Shown here: positions 7,077 to 14,328 of the stretch, one piece after another
Layout of the letters: each line of letters begins with the position of its first letter
Numbering within the stretch: the first letter of the stretch is position 1
DNA from: Theodoxus fluviatilis
Lineage: Eukaryota > Mollusca > Gastropoda > Cycloneritida > Neritidae
NCBI GenBank assembly: GCA_034096865.1
Contig: JAWQFJ010002786.1
Location: 36,900-51,899 of the forward strand
Direction: 5' to 3'
DNA: 15,000 bases
Translations under genes and position numbers: made by a program
The notes under the pieces: generated by a model
The model's database searches: none
What the model was told of the DNA's origin: nothing
Seen by the model: the letters and a program-made list of their open reading frames with translations, nothing else

Positions 7077-7158
7077 ACTTATCCGGGTTACTTCTCCCGG
7101 GGGCGATTATATCGTCCCCTGGGAGGGAACTCTTAACTTCTAAAGTTTTTAGATAAGT
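7077..7158. repeat. Nested inverted repeat
   Basis: Outer arms ACTTATC (7077-7083) and GATAAGT (7152-7158) enclose a strong inner hairpin. The inner hairpin is TCCCGGGGGCGA (7095-7106) against TCGTCCCCTGGGA (7112-7124), 12 pairs with one bulge and one mismatch and a 5-nt ATTATA-type loop. This marks the right end of the hairpin-rich region. Confidence 0.8.
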
Positions 7159-7159
7159 A

Positions 7160-7954
7160 GAAACGCGACACCCTCGCTCCAGTGTTGTGCTTCATTCACG
7201 TGCAAGCGAGAGCGCGCTCGCTGCTGATTGGCTGAACACCACAAGTCTCAGTTAAGTATGGTTTATCTGGCTTGGCAGGACACTTTAGTTTACGTATCAT
7301 TTATTTTGGGGAAAGGTTTATTTTAATTAGCAATGCGTTCAGCTTCTTTTTGATTCATTGAATATTGTGTCGAAAATTTCACTCATAACCTTTTGACTTA
7401 TCCATGATTAAAGATCTTTTGAAGTTTGATTTTGGTATTCCCACACCTCATTTGTGGACGTATGTCATCGTTGTCTGAATGAGGAATGGAAGGTGGCAAG
7501 TAGGTAATACAAGTTATCCCTAGACAGTAAACGAACCAAAGAAAAGATTAGACATCTTATACCTGCTTGTGACAGAGGTATACATTTTTCTTCGGATAAG
7601 CTTGAACTGTTTATTATTTATTGCTGGCGCATGCGTTTTCTCTCATTTTCAGGGCACAGTAATTATATTTACATCGACACGTACAGTTTTGTCTGAATAT
7701 TGGTACCTTTTAAAATAGAACTGTATCCTTTTCTTGTCGTTGTATATCGCACAAGGTATCTCTTCCTAAGATCAATGGATTTGGTACAGTCCAACGGGAA
7801 ATGCCTTTCCTCTTCGATCTCATGACACAGAGACACGTCAAGTCCCTCGTTTCATTTGACCTCTAGATCAAAGTCAGATGACGTCATTTCAGCGACTTGA
7901 GGTCTTCATTCCCACACTGCAAGGTCAGGGCCGTTTGACACCAGGTATGGGCAA
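7160..7954. other. Single-copy DNA, no gene seen
   Basis: No substantial open frame. An inverted CCAAT box lies at 7227-7231, and the GC-rich quasi-palindrome GCGAGAGCGCGCTCGC lies near 7206-7221. Otherwise the DNA is AT-rich and unremarkable until the CRE site at 7879. Confidence 0.4.
7879..7886. promoter_or_regulatory. Consensus CRE palindrome
   Basis: TGACGTCA, the full CREB/ATF palindrome, sits within a 10-bp palindrome ATGACGTCAT. This is flanked by AAGTC (7871-7875) and GACTT, which are complementary, so the whole site can fold. Confidence 0.4.
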
Positions 7955-8186
7955 GTGATCAGTCGTCACCGAATGCAATACTTTTATCTTTATCTGCCTT
8001 TGGGGTAAAGGTACAGACAGTTTCCCTCTGTTCATGCAGGCTAACATCAGCATGTAACCAGCCCTAACCCGTGATCAGTCGTCACAGAATGCAATACCTT
8101 TATCTTTATCTGCCTTTGGGGTAAAGGTACAGACAGTTTCCATATGTTCATGCAGGCTAACATCAGCATGTAACCAACCCTAACCC
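7955..8186. repeat. 116-bp tandem duplication
   Basis: Two copies, starting GTGATCAGTCGTCAC at 7955 and 8071, differ at only a handful of positions. Each contains TTATCTTTATCTGCC, a CCTTT/AAAGG mini-hairpin around GGGGT, CATGCAGGCTAACATCAG and CCCTAACCCGTG. The end of the second copy, GCATGTAACC (8166-8175), is matched by a perfect 10-bp inverted copy GGTTACATGC at 8210-8219. The high identity points to a recent duplication, possibly two monomers of a dispersed satellite. No coding potential. Confidence 0.92.
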
Positions 8187-8303
8187 GTGCACGGCATTTG
8201 GCGCTACAGGGTTACATGCAGATGGTGAGGTCAGTCAGGGTCAGTTACACGCCCTCGCAGAAGTGCTCACCAAGGACACCACAGTTTCATTTTCTCCAAT
8301 AAT

Positions 8304-8642
8304 TTGCCACAAAAATGCGTTGAAATGGTTGGAAAATCAGCTGTTTATTGCTTTACCTCCGCTGTGTATAGCCATCGTGTTGGAAACACATCGGAGGCCA
8401 TTTTCAGAAAATTGCCACTAGTGCGAACCATCTTCAACAATTTTGATACTACAATGTTTATGCTCATAACAAATGAAAATAAAAGACTGCGGATTTCAGA
8501 ATGCTTGCATACTAAATCACAAAAAACATCCAGTGAGAACTGGTTTTGTACCGGCCGGTCACATTGTTACGTACAAAACTGGGAAACGAAAGGCAAAGTA
8601 AGAGTACAGAAAACTCCTTTAAATCAGAACAGTCACGTGTGA
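8304..8642 (+). CDS. Unrecognised short open frame
   Basis: A 112-codon frame beginning at TTG; the first ATG is at 8325 and gives about 105 codons. The product is basic and Ser/Thr/Asn-rich with five Cys residues in no metal-binding pattern I recognise, and no signal peptide or membrane helix. It stops at TGA inside the CACGTG/CRE cluster. Codon choice does not look biased. It is probably chance, and I list it only because it is non-repetitive and uninterrupted. Confidence 0.12.
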   Translation: MPQKCVEMVGKSAVYCFTSAVYSHRVGNTSEAIFRKLPLVRTIFNNFDTTMFMLITNENKRLRISECLHTKSQKTSSENWFCTGRSHCYVQNWETKGKVRVQKTPLNQNSHV

Positions 8643-8767
8643 CGTCACCAGGGCTGCAGGCAGTGTGTCGATAAAGTTATCTCGTATTTTCTCACGGGAT
8701 CTCCACTTCCTACAGGCAAGTCACGTGACGCATTCAACGCCAGTGACGCGTGACTTTCCTGCACGTG
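8634..8767. promoter_or_regulatory. E-box / CRE cluster
   Basis: CACGTG palindromes occur at 8634-8639, 8722-8727 and 8762-8767, all in a GTGAC/GTCAC-type context. The middle one is the exact decamer GTCACGTGAC (8720-8729), the MITF/TFE-type CLEAR consensus. A full CRE, TGACGTCA, lies at 8640-8647, overlapping the first E-box's flank. GTGACGCGTGAC lies at 8743-8754. Four bHLH-ZIP/bZIP-type sites in 134 bp is dense for sequence of this composition. The cluster ends about 75 bp before the 38-bp array. Confidence 0.45.
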
Positions 8768-8843
8768 ACTTTAGCACGGAACTCGTGGCCATGTGTGCAT
8801 GGAGTCTGGCTGGCAGTCAGCCGAGGCAGAGGAATTTCAGACT

Positions 8844-9540
8844 GGCAGGAGAGGCGATGGAAGCTACACACCAGGAAGATCTGCAGGAGAGGTGGTGGAA
8901 GCTATACACCAGGAAGACCTGCAGGAGAGGCGGTGGAAGCTACACACCAGGAAGACCTGCAGGAGAGGCGGTGGAAGCTACACACCCGGAAGACCTGCAG
9001 GAGAGGCGGTGGAAGCTACACACCCGGAAGACCTGCAGGAGAGGCGGTGGAAGCTACACACCAGGAAGACCTGCAGGAGAGGCGGTGGAAGCTACACACC
9101 AGGAAGACCTGCAGGAGAGGCGGTGGAAGCTACACACCAGGAAGACCTGCAGGAGAGGCGGTGGAAGCTACACACCAGGAAGACTGGAGGAGGCGGTGGA
9201 AGCTACACCAGGAGACTGAGGAGAGGCGGTGGAAGCTACACACCAGGAAGATCTGGAGGAGAGGCGGTGGAAGCTACACACCAGGAAGACCTGCAGGAGA
9301 GGCGGTGGAAGCTACACACCAGGAAGATCTGGAGGAGAGGCGGTGGAAGCTACACACCAGGAAGACCTGGAGGAGAGGCGGTGGAAGCTACACACCAGGA
9401 AGACCTGCAGGAGAGGCGGTGGAAGCTACACACCAGGAAGACCTGGAGGAGAGGCGGTGGAAGCTACACACCAGGAAGACCTGCAGGAGAGGCGGTGGAA
9501 GCTATACACCAGGAAGACCTGCAGGAGAGGCAGCAGAAGC
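8844..9540. repeat. 38-bp minisatellite, ~18 copies
   Basis: Each unit has the parts GGAAGACCTGCAGGAGAGG and CGGTGGAAGCTACACACCA, which are 19 bp each. Two subtypes alternate: CCTGCAGG (with a PstI site) and TCTGGAGG or CCTGGAGG. Around 9181-9225 units are shortened by small deletions. Because 38 is not a multiple of three and the unit has no stop, all three plus frames stay open. They read the same 38-residue repeat (ERRWKLHTRK.., RRGGGSYTPG.., GEAVEATHQEDLQ) in rotation, giving spurious frames of 184-438 codons. I regard it as non-coding. The edges decay on the right into a GCAG-rich stretch. Confidence 0.95.
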
Positions 9541-9584
9541 TGTTGCAGAGGCAGACGTGGTCGCTGCAGTGGTGCAGGGATTTC

Positions 9585-9721
9585 AAGAGGGGAAATCGGA
9601 GAAGGCGGAGGAGGAGGCGGAAGAGAAGGTGGAGGAGAAGGAGGTGGAGGTAGAGGAACGGGAGCAAAAAGAGGAGAAGGGGGAGGCGGAGGGGGAGGAG
9701 GAGGCGGAAGAGGAGGAGGAG
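9585..9721 (+). repeat. Polypurine (GGA/GAG)n tract
   Basis: About 137 bp of nearly pure purine on the plus strand, made of GGA, GAG and GGC triplets with GGGGG runs near 9679-9696. (GGA)n tracts can form G-quadruplex and triplex structures (established knowledge). It ends exactly at a GAGCTC site (9719-9724), where strand polarity flips to pyrimidine. Confidence 0.9.
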
Positions 9722-9732
9722 CTCTCTCTGTA

Positions 9733-9778
<46 letters not shown>

Positions 9779-9787
9779 ACCCCACCC

Positions 9788-9877
<90 letters not shown>

Positions 9878-9899
9878 CCCCCTCTCTCCCCCTCTCTCT

Positions 9900-9961
<62 letters not shown>
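9722..9961 (+). repeat. Polypyrimidine (CT)n microsatellite
   Basis: About 240 bp of TC/CT dinucleotide repeat with interruptions: TGTATGTCTGTC at the start, CCCACCCCACCCCC near 9777-9789, and C8-C10 runs near 9844 and 9901. No gene. The overlapping frames here encode only Ser/Leu homopolymer. Confidence 0.98.
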
Positions 9962-9962
<1 letters not shown>

Positions 9963-11538
9963 ACGTCTATTGCTTGGAAGACGCAGAGTTAATCAAGGCT
10001 GCAACTCTCCCTCGCTCACAGCCATGCTTCCCGTCTAGTTTCTTGGATCGCTATCGCGCGCTCTAAGTGGTTGGTGGAGTTGTCTCTTCCACTAGAAAAC
10101 ACTGCATAACCTCGCAAGCAACTTTAGACGGCTCCGCTCAACACAACAGCGTGCCTGTTTTCACCGGGTCTACGAATCTCACCTGTTGTCGATTTGCTAT
10201 TTTTCAGTTTGTCTTGAAGACACAACCACCACCACCACCACCCTTCTTTTTTCACCACTCTCATTCCTCTGTCCCCCACGTGAACCTTCCCCCAACCCCT
10301 TATTCCCACCCCCACCCCCTAATGTACTCTCCCCCATCTCCATCCACACATTCTCAGTCTTCCTTAAGAAATCTTCCCCTCTCCCTGCTTTTTCATGGTG
10401 CTTGATTTAGTCTCTTACCTCAGCCCAGCTCAGCGTGCCAGGGACGTGGCAACTTTTCATCAGCTCGCTCTTACTTACGTCACCACACTGCAGGCTTCCT
10501 TGGTTACAGCAGCGGGGCTGTTTACAGAGAGTGACTCACAAGCCTTCTGCCATCACCACCACCTCAACACCGACAGTGAAGTCCGTGCAAATGATAAGTG
10601 GTTTCGGCATGTCGGTTTTGTTCACTGAGTCAGAAGCAACAGAAACCCAGTGTCTGTGAGTAAGGCAATCTGGCTGAGGAACATGTTGACTCGTTAGAGG
10701 GTATCAAAGATTCAGACAAGATAGTTGAAGCCTCGAGAGAACGTAAGTCTGGTTCAGACAAGAAGACACAAAACATCGCACACATAAGCATGTGATAGAC
10801 AGTTATTTGCCAAATAAAGCAACATATCTTGCTTAGATTTTTCCCCCTCCTTGTGATGACTGAGCCTGAAGTTAGGTACAAAAGTTTCTCTCTTGTTTTT
10901 AATCTTGCGATCAATTTTCTTAAACCAATCAACCCTCATGCCGTGTTTTGGAATTCTCAAATGCGCCCTAATTTTTATTTTTAACGGAAGAAAATCGCAG
11001 CAGCGCTTTTAGTAACAACAACAAAGCAAACCAGCTCGAAACAAAATAGCCCCTCTCAACGTCATCAAACTTGGGATGTGAACTTTTTTCCGAGGAAATT
11101 TGCCCAAACCTCTCGGCTTCTAGAAACAGCGCAACTACGAAGTTTCCTGAAAGCGGCACTTTTTATACAGAAATGAAAATGACGAGTACTGGGCCACGAG
11201 AGGACACGTCTAAATCTTTCACTGTTTCCTCGTCTTGATGAACTTGGCTTCAACTGGGGCAAGTCATGAAACAACTCCGTCTATCTCGGCAATGGAATGC
11301 GCTACTAAAGAACAGACAAACAAACAGACGAACAAATGAACGAACAAATAACATGTACCTTTATAAAAACCTATGTTTTGATAAGAAAAATACGTCTGTT
11401 GCTCTATAATTGTGCATTATTTTTTTTTACATACACGTGGCCAAATAGTAAGAGACGTAGAGCGGAACCCAATACACAAAAATGCAGGTAGTGACAGAAA
11501 CCCACTCCCATAACCACTTACATCCCTCTAGACAAATA
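9962..11538. other. Single-copy DNA, no gene recognised
   Basis: Contains a small (CAC)n microsatellite at about 10222-10243 and a C-rich G4-type motif (listed separately). A CACGTG lies at 10277-10282. A degenerate CAAA/CGAA repeat occupies about 11312-11350. Open frames of up to 112 codons exist (10067-10405, and 10395-10628 with an ATG start), none with a recognisable motif. A 7-bp inverted repeat ACAACAG/CTGTTGT lies near 10143-10190. Confidence 0.4.
10289..10319 (-). other. G-quadruplex motif on the minus strand
   Basis: Five C-runs of lengths 5, 4, 3, 5 and 5 are separated by loops of 2, 6 (including T/A), 1 and 1 nt. The minus strand therefore satisfies G3+N1-7 four times over, and the short loops predict a stable quadruplex. 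Confidence 0.7.
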
Positions 11539-12366
11539 CAGAGGATGCCACACACAACAGAGGATGCCACACAAAACAGAGGATGCCACACACAACAGAG
11601 GATGCCACACACAACAGAGGATGCCACACACAACAGAGGATGCCACACACAACAGAGGATGCCACACACAACAGAGGATGCCACACACAACAGAGGATGC
11701 CACACACAACAGAGGATGCCACACACAACAGAGGATGCCACACACAACAGAGGATGCCACACACAAGAGAGAATGCCACACACAACAGAGGATGCCACAC
11801 ACAACAGAGGATGCCACACACAACAGAGGATGCCACACACAACAGAGGATGCCACACACAACAGAGGATGCCACACACAACAGAGGATGCCACACACAAC
11901 AGAGGATGCCACACACAACAGAGGATGCCACACACAACAGAGGATGCCACACACAACAGAGGATGCCACACACAAGAGAGAATGCCACACACAAGAGAGA
12001 ATGCCACACACAACAGAGGATGCCACACACAACAGAGGATGCCACACACAACAGAGGATGCCACACACAACAGAGGATGCCACACACAACAGAGGATGCC
12101 ACACACAAGAGAGAATGCCACACACAACAGAGGATGCCACACACAACAGAGGATGCCACACACAACAGAGGATGCCACACACAAGAGAGAATGCCACACA
12201 CAACAGAGGATGCCACACACAACAGAGGATGCCACACACAACAGAGGATGCCACACACAACAGAGGATGCCACACACAACAGAGGATGCCACACACAACA
12301 GAGGATGCCACACACAACAGAGGATGACACACACAACAGAGGATGACACACACAACAGAGAGTGCC
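11539..12366. repeat. 19-bp minisatellite, ~44 copies, no indels
   Basis: The unit is CAACAGAGGATGCCACACA. Spacing stays in an exact 19-bp register across the whole array. Five copies carry two linked substitutions (CAAGAGAGAATG) at 11764, 11973, 11992, 12106 and 12182, all separated by multiples of 19. The last units carry GATGACAC. Since 19 is not a multiple of three and neither strand of the unit contains a stop, all six frames stay open for about 0.8 kb. Plus frames read HTTEDATHNRGCHTQQRMP and minus frames read a Cys/Val/Leu-rich 19-residue repeat. These frames are repeat artefacts unless transcription is shown. Confidence 0.98.
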
Positions 12367-12712
12367 TACAACGATTAAGCAGTTCCACGGATTTCTCTAA
12401 AGGAAACATTACGTAAGATAATCATGCCTGGCGTTATTACCCTACCCCGTTTACAGAGACACTGCACTCTACAGAGATTTCGGCATTTCTGGCATTCTGG
12501 AAATAACAGTGTCGACGGCATGTGTCAAAAAAAAGTGTTTGTTGTCTCCTCCGACCGGTATCAAAAACGGAAGAGAAAGAGAAGAGGAAACACAAAGAAA
12601 AGCATCACAAATCTAGGAAGATGGAACGGCAAGACGGAAAAAAAAACCGCCAGACTGTGTAATCTCTACTCCGATTCATCTTCTGTCGACTCTGGTGCCG
12701 ATATCCAGGAAG
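12367..12712. other. Single-copy spacer between two 19-bp arrays
   Basis: About 345 bp of non-repetitive sequence. It becomes A/G-rich on the plus strand toward its right end (from about 12565), grading into the purine array. No RNA gene or promoter was seen. Confidence 0.45.
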
Positions 12713-14328
12713 ACGAGACGACAGAAGGGAGAGACGGAAGAAAGGGGGAGAGACGGCAGAAAGGGGGAGAGACGGAAGAAAGGGGGAGAGACGGAAGAAA
12801 GGGGAGAGACGGAAAAAAGGGGGAGGGGCGAAAGAAAGGGGGAGAGACGGAAGAAAGGGGGAGAGGCGGAAGAAAGGGGGAGAGACGGAAAAAAGGGGGA
12901 GGGGCGAAAGAAAGGGGGAGAGACGGAAGAAAGGGGGAGAGGCGGAAGAAAGGGGGAGAGACGGAAGAAAGGGGGAGAGACGGAAGAAAGGGGAAGAGAC
13001 GGAAGAAAGGGGGAGAGACGGAAGAAAGGGGGAGAGACGGAAGAAAGGGAGAGAGGTGGAAGAAAGGGAGAGAGACGGAAGAAAGGGGGAGAGACGGAAG
13101 AAAGGGGGAAAGGCGGAAGAAAGGGAGAGAGACGGAAGAAAGGGGGAGAGACGGAAGAAAGGGGGAGAGACGGAAGAAAGGGAGAGAGACGGAAGAAAGG
13201 GGGAGAGGCGGAAGAAAGGGGGAGAGACGGAAGAAAGGGGGAGAGACGGCAGAAAGGGGGAGAGACGGAAGAAAGGGGGAGAGACGGAAAAAAGGGGGAG
13301 GGGCGAAAGAAAGGGGGAGAGACGGAAGAAAGGGGGAGAGGCGGAAGAAAGGGGGAGAGACGGAAGAAAGGGGGAGAGACGGAAGAAAGGGGAAGAGACG
13401 GAAGAAAGGGGGAGAGACGGAAGAAAGGGGAGAGACGGAAGAAAGGGAGAGAGGTGGAAGAAAGGGAGAGAGACGGAAGAAAGGGGGAGAGACGGAAGAA
13501 AGGGGGAAAGGCGGAAGAAAGGGAGAGAGACGGAAGAAAGGGGGAGAGACGGAAGAAAGGGGGAGAGACGGAAGAAAGGAGGAGAGACGGAAGAAAGGGG
13601 GAAAGGCGGAAAAAGGGAGAGAGAGACGGAAGAAAGGGGGAGAGGTGGAAGAAAGGGGGAGAGACGGACGAAAGGGGGACAGACGGAAGAAAGGGGGAGA
13701 GAGACGGAAGAAAGGGGAAGAGAGACGGAAGAAAGGGGAAGAGACGGAAGAAAGGGAGAAAGACGGAAGAGAGGGGGAAAGGCGGAAGAGAGGGGGAGAG
13801 GCGGAAGAAAGGGGGAGAGGCGGAAGAAAGGGGGAGAGACGGAAGAGAGGGGGAAAGGCGGAAAAAGGGAGAGAGACGGAAGAAAGGGAGAGAGACGGAA
13901 GAAAGGGAGAGAGACGGAAGAGAGGGGGAAAGGCGGAAGAAAGGGAGAGAGACGGAAGAAAGGGGGAGAGACTGAAGAAAGGGGGAGAGACGGAAGAAAG
14001 GGGGAGAGACGGAAGAAAAGGGGAAAGGCGGAAAAAGGGAGAGAGACGGAAGAAAGGGGGAAAGGCGGAAGAAAGGGAGAGAGACGGAAGAAAGGGGGAA
14101 AGGCGGAAAAAGGGGGAGAGACGGAAGAAAGGGGGAGAGACGGAAGAAAGGGGGAAAGGCGGAAAAAGGGAGAGAGACGGAAGAAAGGGAGAGAGACGGA
14201 AGAGAGGGGGAGAGACGGAAGAAAGGGAGAGAGACGGAAGAAAGGGGAAGAGACGGAAGAAAGGGGAAGAGACGGAAGAAAGGGGGAAAGGCGGAAGAAA
14301 GGGAGAGAGACGGAAGAAAGGGGGATAG
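12424..14328 (+). CDS. Open frame running into the purine array, probably artefactual
   Basis: An ATG-started frame of 634 codons. Residues 1 to about 97 come from unique sequence. They include a basic patch (RYQKRKRKRRGNTKK, nuclear-localisation-like) and then a Ser/Asp/Glu-rich stretch. All the rest is a 19-residue Arg/Lys/Gly/Glu repeat translated from the 19-bp array. I recognise no domain in the unique part. No promoter or Kozak context stands out. The repeat portion has several alternative open frames of similar length. A gene caller would probably report it. I consider it most likely non-coding. Confidence 0.12.
   Translation: MPGVITLPRLQRHCTLQRFRHFWHSGNNSVDGMCQKKVFVVSSDRYQKRKRKRRGNTKKSITNLGRWNGKTEKKTARLCNLYSDSSSVDSGADIQEDETTEGRDGRKGERRQKGGETEERGRDGRKGRDGKKGEGRKKGGETEERGRGGRKGERRKKGGGAKERGRDGRKGERRKKGGETEERGRDGRKGKRRKKGGETEERGRDGRKGERWKKGRETEERGRDGRKGERRKKGRETEERGRDGRKGERRKKGRETEERGRGGRKGERRKKGGETAERGRDGRKGERRKKGGGAKERGRDGRKGERRKKGGETEERGRDGRKGKRRKKGGETEERGETEERERGGRKGERRKKGGETEERGKGGRKGERRKKGGETEERGRDGRKEERRKKGGKAEKGRERRKKGGEVEERGRDGRKGDRRKKGGERRKKGEERRKKGEETEEREKDGREGERRKRGGEAEERGRGGRKGERRKRGGKAEKGRETEERERDGRKGERRKRGGKAEERERDGRKGERLKKGGETEERGRDGRKGERRKKGERRKKGGKAEERERDGRKGERRKKGERRKKGGETEERGKGGKRERDGRKGERRKRGGETEERERDGRKGKRRKKGEETEERGKGGRKGERRKKGG

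Noticed and set aside
3342..7158. Ribosomal RNA as the source of the tiled hairpins
   Set aside because: None of the universally conserved rRNA blocks is recognisable on either strand.
3756..7180. Shared 10-mer CCCTCGCTCC near 3757 and 7171 as target-site duplication of a 3.4-kb element
   Set aside because: A 10-bp match is expected many times by chance in 15 kb, and the inner ends do not show TG...CA or terminal inverted repeats.
8055..8188. Telomere-type repeat (CCCTAACCC)
   Set aside because: Only one and a half copies of the hexamer occur per 116-bp monomer, which is not an array.
8325..8642. THAP or other zinc-finger domain in the 105-codon frame
   Set aside because: Cys and His spacing does not match C2CH or C2H2 patterns, and no conserved flanking residues are present.
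8750..10066. 438-codon open frame as a protein-coding gene
   Set aside because: It is produced by the 38-bp minisatellite and the purine and (CT)n tracts. The same repeat peptide appears in all three frames, and there is no unique domain.
11427..12416. Long plus- and minus-strand frames (260-308 codons) as genes
   Set aside because: All six frames are open because the 19-bp unit contains no stop. No single frame is favoured.
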